A stretch of DNA of 19,092 nucleotides from Candidatus Hodarchaeota archaeon (GTDB lineage: Archaea > Asgardarchaeota > Heimdallarchaeia > Hodarchaeales > Hodarchaeaceae): positions 1 through 19,092 of the forward strand of contig JAEOSR010000028.1 of assembly GCA_016840285.1 (NCBI GenBank). The letters run 5' to 3'. Below are positions 1-7,420 of this stretch, in pieces. Below the pieces are notes generated by a model that saw only the letters and a list, made by a program, of their open reading frames with translations, searched no databases and was not told the DNA's origin. Every line of letters begins with the position of its first letter. The first letter of the stretch is position 1. The translations under genes were made by a program, and so were the position numbers.

Positions 1-2
1 AA

Positions 3-596
3 CATCTAGGTGGATTTCCTGTATTTCCCGAAAACCCAGAACCAGCTCTTAATCATGCATTTGAATATTTAAAAGAGAGATATGCGGTATTTATGGCTCC
101 TCAAGGAAAGCGAATTCCGAGTAATCCAGTACAGGATTATCACAATCTTATCAGTGAAGGCAAATCAGGAATAGGACGGCTAGTGTTACGAGCGAATGGT
201 AAGATTCCAGTTGTGCCAATGTATATCCATGGATCCCGTGAAGCACTAAGTCGTGGGAAAATTCTTCCGAAGTTTAAAGCCTTCCTTTCGATCTCTATTT
301 GCAAACCACTTTTTTTCACTCAGTACGCACGGAAAGGAGGGTGGAGCGACCAGGATCCGAAATATTATAAGAATGCCCGTAAAATAGTCAATACAATTAT
401 GACAAGCATCAGAAATCAAATGCTAATTCAGGAAAGGCACTATATCAAAGTTCTTGAACGGAAGTTTAGAGTTCCTATCGAAAAAATACACATCTCCGCT
501 AGATTCAAACCTAAAATTGATAAAATTCTTTTCAAGTTATCGAAATATCATCCTGATGAATTAAAGAAATCCTTAGAAAGAAAACCTCAAAATTAA
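3..596 (+). CDS. PlsC-like glycerophosphate acyltransferase, C-terminal part (5' end outside window)
   Basis: The reading frame is open from base 3, so the gene starts left of the window. Visible are about 30 residues before the first in-window Met (93), then MAPQGKRIPSN, which occupies the place of acyltransferase motif III (usually FPEGTRS). Next comes a Gly-Ile-Gly-Arg stretch and IPVVPMYIHG, a good match to motif IV. The HxxxxD catalytic motif would lie upstream and cannot be checked. The family transfers acyl chains to lysophosphatidate or related lysolipids at the membrane. The C-terminal 80 or so residues are basic and charged with no membrane span. It is followed, after a 188-nt gap, by another lipid-related membrane gene (YhhN type). 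Substrate is uncertain because motif III is divergent; acyltransferase fold membership is fairly likely. Confidence 0.72.
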   Translation, partial: HLGGFPVFPENPEPALNHAFEYLKERYAVFMAPQGKRIPSNPVQDYHNLISEGKSGIGRLVLRANGKIPVVPMYIHGSREALSRGKILPKFKAFLSISICKPLFFTQYARKGGWSDQDPKYYKNARKIVNTIMTSIRNQMLIQERHYIKVLERKFRVPIEKIHISARFKPKIDKILFKLSKYHPDELKKSLERKPQN

Positions 597-654
597 GCTA
601 TGGAATCTGTCTTCGGAGTGCTTATCTCTGATAGACTAAGATTTTAAAAGGGGG

Positions 655-685
655 AGTTTCTCAGCAGAATCCTATGTGAGAAATT
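655..685 (+). promoter_or_regulatory. Stem-loop over the YhhN translation-start region
   Basis: TTTCTCA (657-663) is exactly complementary to TGAGAAA (677-683), extendable by a G-U and an A-U pair at the base, with a 13-nt loop. A purine-rich Shine-Dalgarno-like GGGGGAG lies at 650-656 and an ATG at 674 sits in the loop. It could mask the ribosome site or be chance; no covariation evidence is available. Confidence 0.25.
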
Positions 686-784
686 GCTTATTTACTAGTT
701 TTCTGCTTTTTTTCAGTTATTTACATTATTATCAAGAGTATTAAAGCAGGTGAAATACACGTTGACAATGCATCTGTTCAACGA

Positions 785-1372
785 TTGACTCAAATCAGTA
801 TTTTCATTAAAGGAATCCCTACAGGATTAGCATCCATCTTTGTTTTCGTTATGAGACCAGATGATTCTTTATTTTATTTGGTATTAGTCGGAGCATTATT
901 ATTTTGCTTCGCTGGGGATCTGGGTATGGAAGAAGGACTAATACCTGGTCTTCTAATGTTTTTGGTTGCCCAGATTCTTTTTAGTGCGGCGTTTATTGGT
1001 CAATCCTTAACACTAAGAATCACTATTGAATCTTTAATTCCTGCAGGCCTAGTAACGCTTGTGATGGCAATCTATATAATCTTCTTTATTCGATATCTAG
1101 AAACTTCGGAGACTGGTTTGGGAAAATTCAAGATTCCAGTATTGGTGTATTGCATTTTCATAAGTATGATGTTTGTTTCGTCTGTTCTGCTTTGGTTCAC
1201 ATCAGGAGTTATGGAATTTGGGATTTCTGTCCTAGGTGCGCTCCTCTTTGTGATTTCTGATTCAATCATTGCTGTCAAAGAATTTCATCACGAAATCAAG
1301 AATGTTTTTGGAATTATGAGTACCTACTATACAGCTATCCTGTTATTATCTCTAAGTATCGTTTTTATATAG
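785..1372 (+). CDS. YhhN/TMEM86 family membrane protein (lysoplasmalogenase-like), N-terminus disrupted
   Basis: A polytopic membrane protein of 195 residues from a TTG codon. The stretch SLFYLVLVGALLFCFAGDL and the C-terminal GALLFVISDSIIAV follow the pattern of YhhN/TMEM86 proteins, where the conserved Asp after the small-residue helix and the final FISD/FISN segment are hallmarks. Animal TMEM86 members hydrolyse lysoplasmalogens; archaeal substrates are unknown. The TTG at 785 has no ribosome site and falls just before the Lys that normally follows helix 1. The same frame stays open upstream to 680 and encodes a hydrophobic helix (IAYLLVFCFFSVIYIIIKS) that fits the missing first membrane span. 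The frame begins ATG (674) TGA (677). So the true gene probably began at 674 and carries a nonsense codon at position 2, or uses a rare start such as ATT 683, or the assembly has an error. Confidence 0.68.
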   Translation: MTQISIFIKGIPTGLASIFVFVMRPDDSLFYLVLVGALLFCFAGDLGMEEGLIPGLLMFLVAQILFSAAFIGQSLTLRITIESLIPAGLVTLVMAIYIIFFIRYLETSETGLGKFKIPVLVYCIFISMMFVSSVLLWFTSGVMEFGISVLGALLFVISDSIIAVKEFHHEIKNVFGIMSTYYTAILLLSLSIVFI

Positions 1373-1421
1373 TCATTGATTTAGTCGAAAAGATGAATTA
1401 TTTATTTATCCCTTCCTCCTC

Positions 1422-1826
1422 CTAATAGGAGATAACTAAAAAGATTAACAAACCGAAAAGGAATATATTGATCATTAGTAATTCAGACCCTGATCCATTG
1501 CCCGTTCCACTAGTTGGTTCAAGTGATTATAATACTGTTTGATCTTAGATCCATTTTTGATTATTACAAGATTTTCCAGTCAGATCTTTTTCTTTCATTA
1601 TTATTGTTAAAAAATCATACACCAAGAAAAGGTTCTGAGTATCACTATCTGTGTAATTTGTCTCCCACACAAACGCACCTGAATGATTAAATACTCTTAA
1701 ATTATGCTTATGAAGGACAAAAAATCGTTCTGTATTCGCGTCATTACCATACTAAAAAGCATCACCCTCCTTATGCGGGTATAATGCTAATAAAACTTCT
1801 TTCTGCTTCACTGATTGTAGGGAAAA
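1422..1826 (-). pseudogene. Relic of a secreted/surface protein with C-terminal membrane anchor
   Basis: Read on the minus strand, one frame runs about 134 codons with protein-like content, interrupted by TAG at 1752-1754, TAA at 1545-1547 and TAA at 1527-1529, and ends with TAG at 1422-1424. The first part has beta-strand-rich text (QKEVLLALYPH, then FFVLHKHNLRVFNHSG and FVWETNYTDSD) suggestive of a repeat or propeller-type extracellular domain. The last part is LEPTSGTGNGSGSE followed by a hydrophobic span (LLMINIFLFGLLIFLVISY) at the very end, the typical linker plus anchor of archaeal surface proteins. All pieces share one frame, so loss was by point mutation, not shuffling. No function or start can be assigned; the N-terminal part is missing and may have been cut off where the aldo/keto reductase segment begins. 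Confidence 0.6.
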
Positions 1827-1894
1827 CTAACTCTACACAAGTAAGAACCATTATTTCCACGTTATCAGACTTGAGTTAGAAGGAGTGGAAACAA

Positions 1895-2917
1895 ATGAAA
1901 ACCATAAAACTTGGTAAAACTGGTCTGGAGATCTCGAGGATAGGGGTCGGTGGTATTCCGATTCAACGTCCATCCAAGGAAGAGGCGATTAAGGTGATAC
2001 AACGCTGTCTCGACCTAGGAGTTACTTTCATCGACACAGCTAATGGTTACGGAACCAGCGAAGAACGTATCGGAGAAGCGATTGTAAGTCGACGAGCTCA
2101 GGTGGTCATTGCCACCAAAACAGGGTGGACAGATAAAATTAATGCTCTGAAAGATCTTGAGCAGAGCCTACAACGTTTACAGACAAATTACATCGACCTG
2201 TGGCAATTCCACAACATCAGTACCTTCGAAAGGTACGAATCGGTACTCGGGCCTGATGGGGCTATGGAGGCAGCACAAGAAGCTTTGCAGGTCGGCAAGA
2301 TCCAACACATCGGGCTCTCAAGTCACTCCCTGGACGTTGCGCAGAAAGCAATTTCTTCAGGCCTCTTCGAGACGATCATGTTCCCCTTCAACTTCGTCAG
2401 CAACGAACCTGTAGACAAGTTGGTTCCTTCAGCCCGAAAACACAATATCGGTTTCATTGCTATGAAACCCTTTGCAGGAGGAATGATAAAGGATGCCAAC
2501 CTCGCTCTTAAGTACCTTTTGCAGTTTGACACCGTCTTCCCGATCCCAGGCATTGAAAAGGTCGAAGAGATCGAAGAGATCGTGGATATCGTCAATGGGC
2601 CTTGGATGCTGACTTTACAGGAGCGACAGAAGATGGAAGATATTCGCGCGCAGATTGGTACGCGGTTCTGCCGACAGTGCGAGTATTGTCAGCCCTGTCC
2701 ACAGGGAGTACCTATCCCAATGCTGATGATCATGCAGATCATGTGGAAACTGTGGCCCGTGGATATTTTCTCTGAGTGGATGGGCAGGATAGTAAAAGCA
2801 GGGAGGAACTGCACTCAGTGTGGTGAATGCGAGGAGAAATGCCCCTATCAGCTCCCCATTCGAGAGATGATTGCTACGAACATTGAGTTTTACGAAAAAA
2901 AAGTACAGATAAAATAA
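1895..2917 (+). CDS. Aldo/keto reductase with C-terminal 4Fe-4S ferredoxin-like domain
   Basis: 340 residues from ATG, with AAGGAG about 10 nt upstream. Residues 1-250 form the AKR (beta/alpha)8 barrel: GKTGLEISRIGVGG at the start, and the catalytic tetrad D47 (FIDTANGYG), Y52, K75 (ATKTG) and H106 (LWQFHN). GLSSH and FNFVSN motifs follow. The C-terminus adds two cysteine sets, C259/C262/C265/C268 and C306/C309/C312/C316, arranged as two CxxCxxCxxxCP-like sites that probably bind two 4Fe-4S clusters. This architecture is common in anaerobic bacteria and archaea; it likely reduces an aldehyde or ketone with NAD(P)H, with clusters of unproven role. The gene is distinctly richer in G+C than the flanks (a 60-base sample at 1921-1980 has 32 G/C, against 16 at 8101-8160) and sits between two gene relics, suggesting lateral transfer. 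Confidence 0.93.
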   Translation: MKTIKLGKTGLEISRIGVGGIPIQRPSKEEAIKVIQRCLDLGVTFIDTANGYGTSEERIGEAIVSRRAQVVIATKTGWTDKINALKDLEQSLQRLQTNYIDLWQFHNISTFERYESVLGPDGAMEAAQEALQVGKIQHIGLSSHSLDVAQKAISSGLFETIMFPFNFVSNEPVDKLVPSARKHNIGFIAMKPFAGGMIKDANLALKYLLQFDTVFPIPGIEKVEEIEEIVDIVNGPWMLTLQERQKMEDIRAQIGTRFCRQCEYCQPCPQGVPIPMLMIMQIMWKLWPVDIFSEWMGRIVKAGRNCTQCGECEEKCPYQLPIREMIATNIEFYEKKVQIK

Positions 2918-2948
2918 GATGATTGAAATGGAGAAATCGAAGGTTTAA

Positions 2949-3131
2949 TTTGTAAATCGTGTGTTTTTTTATGATGAAGCAATTGGGAAGCAAGCTCCAA
3001 AGACGCTTCCGATAGGTCGGATAGGTAGGCCAGAAGAGGTTGCAGCAGTGGTGCTATGGTTGTGCTCAGATGCAGCATCCTTTGTAACAGGTCATGCCTT
3101 GCCAATAGATGGAGGTATTCTAGCACAATAG
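2949..3131 (+). pseudogene. C-terminal remnant of a short-chain dehydrogenase/reductase
   Basis: The frame opens after a TAA at 2946 with no ATG and ends at TAG 3129-3131. It encodes a textbook SDR tail: [20 protein letters not shown], then [13 protein letters not shown] and the stop. This is the last 60 or so of about 250 residues; the nucleotide-binding and catalytic parts (TGxxxGxG, YxxxK) are absent. Codon choice and G+C resemble the preceding reductase and not the AT-rich host genes. Both therefore may come from the same imported segment, with a deletion joining the reductase end to the SDR tail. Confidence 0.72.
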
Positions 3132-3500
3132 TCAATGAAACATAATTCAAGCTGACCTCATCGAAGTTGAATAAATGAAAAAGGAAATAGAGGAATTACC
3201 ATTTTTAGGAGGGAATTTTTTTAAGTACGATGTTGATAGTAATCTCATTAAAGAATGGGGGACAATTTAACGTCAGTTTCATAAAAAAACCATATGAAAA
3301 CTGAATAGAGGAGAGGAACTTTAAAGTACGAATCATTTGATCATTTTGTGTCAAACCAAATTCACGTGATCATCGCTGTTGTTTCAGTACCTAGGGTCTT
3401 AAGGGGTACGTTCTCACTGATTTTCTTTGCCTTTCAATTCCATTTTGCTAGTTTCAGTCCTAAAAATGGCACACCTATCAGATTGTTATCCTGATCTATT
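3132..3500. other. Intergenic stretch, mostly non-coding
   Basis: Low-complexity AT-rich DNA between the SDR relic and the MFS gene stop. It contains a 31-codon open frame at 3175-3270 (MKKEIEELPFLGG..., no ribosome site) and a broken plus-strand frame around 3294-3490. Neither resembles a family I know. A run of seven A at 3283-3289 would be a T-tract on the minus strand, but it lies over 200 nt beyond the MFS stop. No convincing gene or RNA is seen. Confidence 0.5.
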
Positions 3501-4826
3501 CTATATGTTAGTGTTTCTCTCAATTTTACATGTAGCCCAGTTTGTTTTGCTACGAATCCAAATTAATAAAAATATAAGTATTAAGACTCCTATAAATGTA
3601 ACGAATGTAGCGCTCAAGAATGCTGCTCGATATGCAAAAACTTCTGTTGTACCTGACATTAAAAGAAAGTCGATGATTGGGCCAGCGATAACGGTTCCTG
3701 CTAAACCCCAGCTAAGAAAAAATGTTGCATTAAAAATGCCAAACAATCTCCCACGATCTTTCGCTTCAATCAATCCAGAAGCAAATGCATATGCTGATGC
3801 TGTGATGACTACCTGAGCGGATCCTCTTAGGAAACTCGCAATGAAAATAAAATATAAATCTGTTGATATAGCGAACAAAATTAGAGAAGTTATTCCCATT
3901 AACGCCCCCACTAAAATTGTGTTCCCATTTCCCAATCTATAACCTATTCCCCCTACAAGAAGACCTAGTAGAATTATCGCGAGTGATTGAGTATTCATTA
4001 TGTAAGATAACAACTCACTAGACACTGCAAAACCAGGAGAGGGAAGAAACAAATACTGGGGTAAGATCGTAGCGATACTATTCCTACCAAAATTAATCAA
4101 AGTTATTGCTATGAGAAAACTTATGAATATGTGAGTAGAGGGGATAATAATATCTGTAGAAGACATTTTCCTTTCAGATTCAGGTTTAAATTCACGTTGA
4201 ATCCCTCCTTCAGGTACAAATGCCATAGGGATAGCTGAAAGAAACATAACTAATGCTGCTACAATAAATAAGCTCCCTTCAAAAAAACCCCAACCCTCAT
4301 ACTGAAGATTCAATCCATCATAGAGTAAACCACCAATCCACACACCTAAAATCCGACCAAAGCCTCCTATGCTGGAAAGTCTCCCCTGAATAGTACTTCT
4401 CTCTTCATATGGAAATAAATCAGATATGAGAGCACTCCAACCATTATTAGACATTGACCAAAAGATTTCAACGATTGACAAGCCGATAATGATTATCCAC
4501 CCAGCAATAAATAGCTGATCTACCATTCTATGAGTAAAGAAGACAACCAAAGTTCCAATCCCTGCAAGAAGCTCTCCCACGATAACAAAAGTACGACGTA
4601 ATTGGAGTTTATCTGATAATACACCCCATAAGAAAGTTTGAGAACAAACATTAAGAATCATTGGAATAGTAGCAAACAGCGTTGTTTCAGTTACGCTCAT
4701 TCCAAGGAAATACCGAAGATATATCGATAAATAGGTATAAAAAAGACCACGACGAAACATTGCCAATATTTGAAATGAAGATAACCCGAATTGAATTCGA
4801 ATTGAGATAGCACTGGTCGAGTACAA
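3501..4826 (-). CDS. MFS transporter, 12 predicted membrane spans
   Basis: 441 residues, largely hydrophobic, with about 12 spans in two bundles. The helix 2-3 loop WGVLSDKLQLRR matches the MFS signature (GxLsDrxGRR), and a cytoplasmic loop (about residues 205-230, EGGIQREFKPESERK) separates the halves. It exports or imports an unidentified small molecule. The start is unusual: the frame has no ATG before M24 and begins with TTG (4826-4824), preceded 9 nt upstream by AGAGG. Both lie inside a duplicated copy of the 3' end of the neighbouring kinase gene (repeat 4796-4895), where the original copy has a TAG in place of the TTG. Sequence from about residue 14 (GLSSFQ) reads as genuine transporter; the first dozen residues come from the duplicated DNA. 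Confidence 0.88.
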   Translation of the reverse strand: MYSTSAISIRIQFGLSSFQILAMFRRGLFYTYLSIYLRYFLGMSVTETTLFATIPMILNVCSQTFLWGVLSDKLQLRRTFVIVGELLAGIGTLVVFFTHRMVDQLFIAGWIIIIGLSIVEIFWSMSNNGWSALISDLFPYEERSTIQGRLSSIGGFGRILGVWIGGLLYDGLNLQYEGWGFFEGSLFIVAALVMFLSAIPMAFVPEGGIQREFKPESERKMSSTDIIIPSTHIFISFLIAITLINFGRNSIATILPQYLFLPSPGFAVSSELLSYIMNTQSLAIILLGLLVGGIGYRLGNGNTILVGALMGITSLILFAISTDLYFIFIASFLRGSAQVVITASAYAFASGLIEAKDRGRLFGIFNATFFLSWGLAGTVIAGPIIDFLLMSGTTEVFAYRAAFLSATFVTFIGVLILIFLLIWIRSKTNWATCKIERNTNI

Positions 4827-4895
4827 ATTTAGAAGCCTCTTGTAGTTTCAGAATCAAGTTGAATCAAAATATTACGAATTTGAATCCATACGTGA
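4796..4895. repeat. 100-bp direct repeat, copy A (duplicated 3' end of kinase gene)
   Basis: Aligns without gaps to 6348-6447 (constant offset 1552) with six mismatches by eye. On the minus strand it encodes the same 19 C-terminal residues as the kinase (WIQIRNILIQ...), with G replacing D before the final Phe and the TAA stop kept. It then runs on into the first codons of the MFS gene. Confidence 0.92.
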
Positions 4896-4918
4896 CAGAC
4901 TCTTAAGTCACACCTATT

Positions 4919-6241
4919 TTACTTCACTTTAGTTAATTTCGCCAAAAAAAACCCATTTGTGTCATGTTCTGCTGGTAAAAATCTCCCAGTGCCCTTTTGA
5001 GAAAATCCATTGATATTATAACTAGAGGGAATCCATGACGGAATTGCTTCATGTCTAACCTTATCAGATTCTATCTTTTGAATTTGATATTCTCCTTCTT
5101 CAGGATATAGACTACATGTGGAATAAACAAGAGTTCCTCCTATTTTTAGGAGGTCAAACGCGGACATCAATAATTGCTCTTGTAAACGGATAAATCTTTG
5201 TTGAAAGCGTTCATTTTGTCTCCATTTCAATTCAGGATTAGTAGTAAATGTTCCACTACCTGTACAAGGCGCATCTAGTAAGATTTTGTCAAATCTTTCT
5301 AGCTGTAGCGGGGGATTTAGCCCATCCCATTGTACTAGATGTACGTTTTTTAATTTTAAATCTGAAAGGAATCTAACCATCTCCTGAGTTCTAACTTTAT
5401 GAAAATCCCCAGCAATTACCCTTGACTTCCCTCTCGATTGTTGAGAAATTAAACTTGTCTTCATACCAGGGGCTGCACATAAATCGCATATTAGATCATT
5501 AGATTTTGGACTAAGTGCAATTACAGGAGCAATAGATGCTCTATCCTGAAAAATTAATATTTTCTGCTGATAAAAGTCGCTTTTAATTACTTTATATTTA
5601 TCCATTACTCTCGCTTTTAGTAAAAAAGGTACGTCACCATCACGTTGGAGAGTAACCCCGACTTTGTTAAATTCCCTCATAATTGTAGATGATAAATCTA
5701 CTAGAGATTCTATATTATGTTGTCCAACATTAATTCTTAGATACATGATTCCTTTTCTTGCTCTATTATCCATGGCGACAATGTTATTCTTTATACGTGT
5801 ATAATCTAGAACAGGTAGTAGCTTTCGAATTGTAAAAGAAGGAATCGCGTATCTAATACTGATTTGCTCAATTTTACTCTTGTTTTCCAATGCAATGTCT
5901 AAATTAAAACTAGCTAATTTCGAGTAAAAGTCCTTGAGATTTTCTTTTCCTAAACCATCATACTCATAATTTAATTCATTAAGTATAGCTGTAAAGGAAG
6001 CTTTTTCCCACATATATCTGTAGGTAATATATAAAAATAACTCCAATTTCCTTTTATGACGTTTTTTGTCATTTGATAAAGATCGTAAGGTTTTTATTGT
6101 GATATATTGAATTTTATTCCAGTATCGAATAATTTCCCGCAGGTAATGTTGATTTGTGGGAGTTAGAGTAGACTTTAATGTGTGAATTTCTGGATTGTTC
6201 GATTCATGTACCCATTTGCGAATTAATCCCAGAAGCTCCAT
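4919..6241 (-). CDS. RNA m5C methyltransferase of the NOL1/NOP2/Sun (RsmB-like) family
   Basis: 440 residues. The N-terminal 35-150 region is helical and basic and looks like the NusB-type RNA-binding domain of RsmB/Fmu proteins. The SAM-binding Rossmann domain starts near 225: motif I CDLCAAPGMKTS (252-263), motif IV LDAPCTGSG with C326, and motif VI VYSTCSLYPEEGE with C376. These two cysteines are the catalytic and release residues of this family, which makes 5-methylcytosine in rRNA or tRNA. Which RNA is modified cannot be told. No Shine-Dalgarno is seen before the ATG; a TATA-like element lies about 50 nt upstream. The whole gene is bracketed by the 100-bp direct repeats that duplicate the kinase-gene end, so it looks like a single-gene insertion. 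Confidence 0.93.
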   Translation of the reverse strand: MELLGLIRKWVHESNNPEIHTLKSTLTPTNQHYLREIIRYWNKIQYITIKTLRSLSNDKKRHKRKLELFLYITYRYMWEKASFTAILNELNYEYDGLGKENLKDFYSKLASFNLDIALENKSKIEQISIRYAIPSFTIRKLLPVLDYTRIKNNIVAMDNRARKGIMYLRINVGQHNIESLVDLSSTIMREFNKVGVTLQRDGDVPFLLKARVMDKYKVIKSDFYQQKILIFQDRASIAPVIALSPKSNDLICDLCAAPGMKTSLISQQSRGKSRVIAGDFHKVRTQEMVRFLSDLKLKNVHLVQWDGLNPPLQLERFDKILLDAPCTGSGTFTTNPELKWRQNERFQQRFIRLQEQLLMSAFDLLKIGGTLVYSTCSLYPEEGEYQIQKIESDKVRHEAIPSWIPSSYNINGFSQKGTGRFLPAEHDTNGFFLAKLTKVK

Positions 6242-6288
6242 ATTTCAATTATCATACTATCTTATCATAATTCTTTTTATTTACAAGA

Positions 6289-6298
6289 ATTATATACC
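6289..6298 (-). promoter_or_regulatory. TATA-like promoter element for the Sun-family gene
   Basis: On the minus strand this reads GGTATATAAT, a strong archaeal TATA-like box, 48-57 nt before the methyltransferase ATG. It lies inside the segment between the two direct repeats, so the inserted gene would carry its own promoter. Confidence 0.4.
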
Positions 6299-6347
6299 AA
6301 CTTACGTTGGAGCTCGGTTTTGATAATAGAAGTTGTTGGAACACAAT

Positions 6348-6447
6348 TTCGAATTGAGATAGCACTAGTTGAGTACTAATTTAGAAGTCTCTTGTAGTTT
6401 CAGAATCAAGTTGAATCAAAATATTACGTATTTGAATCCATACTTGA
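6348..6447. repeat. 100-bp direct repeat, copy B (native 3' end of kinase gene)
   Basis: Contains the last 22 codons and stop of the thymidylate-kinase-like gene plus 33 bp beyond it. Six substitutions separate it from copy A at 4796-4895; four of these change a codon or lie outside coding sequence. Where copy A has the MFS start codon TTG, this copy has TAG. Confidence 0.92.
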
Positions 6448-7007
6448 GAAGGGGAAACATCACCATCAATTTGAAACCAATTTTTCTTTTGTGCGACTGA
6501 TCGCATCTTATGTCTCATTTTTCTCAACCGTGTTAAATTTTCGAACATTTCTTGTTTTTCTCCGCGTTTTACGATTCTGTCTCTTGCAACTTCTGGGGTG
6601 ACATCTAGAAAGAAAAAATATTGACTTATTGGGAGAAAACTTGAAAAAAAGTTATAACCAAAAAATACTAGAGATCTTGGAAGATAACACACACCAAACA
6701 GGTAACGAGAAAATATTATAGCCTCTTTCTCATTGTGTCGGTAGTATTTCACTAAACTCCTAATAACATCAATAGCATAAAAAAATGCGGCTTTTAGGTG
6801 ACCTTTCTTTCCACCTTTTTCTAAAGCGTGTTTAGTAATAAGGCCAAACGGATTATCAATAGAAGGATGACTTCTAACACGAACTTTCCATCCTTTATTA
6901 TGATAATATCGGGCGACCTGTCTCGCCTGGGTATCCTTCCCACAACCATCACCTCCGTCTATAACAATAAACAACGGATTGGCCTTTGATTCTTTGTTAT
7001 TTCCCAT
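6381..7007 (-). CDS. Thymidylate kinase-like P-loop nucleoside monophosphate kinase
   Basis: 208 residues, the normal length for dTMP kinases. IVIDGGDGCGKDTQA (14-28) is the Walker A loop with K24, in the GxDGxGKxT form of this family. FSRYLFG (99-105) takes the place of the DR(Y) motif with Ser for Asp. LDVTPEVARDRIVKRGEKQ (134-152) matches the strand plus LID region (LxVxPExAxxRxxxRG). It most likely phosphorylates dTMP to dTDP with ATP, but the altered DR motif leaves a related nucleotide or dolichol-type substrate possible. The start ATG has no ribosome site; TTATGATA about 25 nt upstream could drive a leaderless transcript. The last 19 codons are duplicated at 4796-4895. Confidence 0.82.
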   Translation of the reverse strand: MGNNKESKANPLFIVIDGGDGCGKDTQARQVARYYHNKGWKVRVRSHPSIDNPFGLITKHALEKGGKKGHLKAAFFYAIDVIRSLVKYYRHNEKEAIIFSRYLFGVCYLPRSLVFFGYNFFSSFLPISQYFFFLDVTPEVARDRIVKRGEKQEMFENLTRLRKMRHKMRSVAQKKNWFQIDGDVSPSQVWIQIRNILIQLDSETTRDF

Positions 7008-7420
7008 TAAACGTCAATGAGATTATCATAATCACTAATTTTTGAATATTTCTTCATAATGATGATTCTTTCTGATTGAGATAATCTAATATTGAAATAT
7101 AAAGAGGATAAATTACTCCAAAGATAGAACAGATGAAAATAGATAAGATTTCGCATAATATTTTGTTAAAACAATAAAAATTAGATAATCCTTCTCAATA
7201 ACTGCTTCACAGATAAATCTCAACTTTGTTTTCTTGAATCAATCCCAAAACTATTTGAAGGGATCCCATAGATCTTCAACTAACAGATTTAGCTATCTAG
7301 TCTATCAATTAATAATCTGAGAATACTCCCAACACTAAGACATGAATAGGATCTTTCAGCAAATAATATTTATGAAGATAAATTATATTGAAAATAATCA
7401 CAATTATTGAGGTAAATTAA
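7008..7420. other. Divergent intergenic region between kinase and aIF1A genes
   Basis: 413 bp of very AT-rich DNA holding promoters for two outward-facing genes. Toward aIF1A, AATAATATTTA (7362-7372) is a TATA-like candidate about 50 nt before the start. No ORF, tRNA or convincing small RNA is seen; an isolated ATGATGA...CTGA pair near 7062 is not a full C/D box RNA. Confidence 0.5.
7409..7413 (+). promoter_or_regulatory. Ribosome binding site fixing the GTG start of aIF1A
   Basis: GAGGT lies 7 nt before GTG 7421. No in-frame ATG occurs near the conserved N-terminus, so this site supports the GTG start. Confidence 0.6.

Noticed and set aside
2323..2595. Minus-strand ORF within the reductase
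   Set aside because: Antisense to a strongly conserved enzyme, no motifs; shadow.
3175..3270. 31-codon ORF
   Set aside because: No ribosome site, no recognisable homology, in a relic-rich gap; could be chance.
3294..3489. Plus-strand frame interrupted by TAG, possible second relic
   Set aside because: Amino-acid text does not resemble a known family and the frame is short; not enough to call a pseudogene.
3427..3816. 129-residue plus-strand ORF
   Set aside because: Lies antisense over the MFS gene, basic low-complexity text without family features; a shadow frame.
7062..7085. Possible C/D box small RNA (ATGATGA with CTGA nearby)
   Set aside because: The second C'/D pair and terminal stem are missing, so only half of the required pattern is present.
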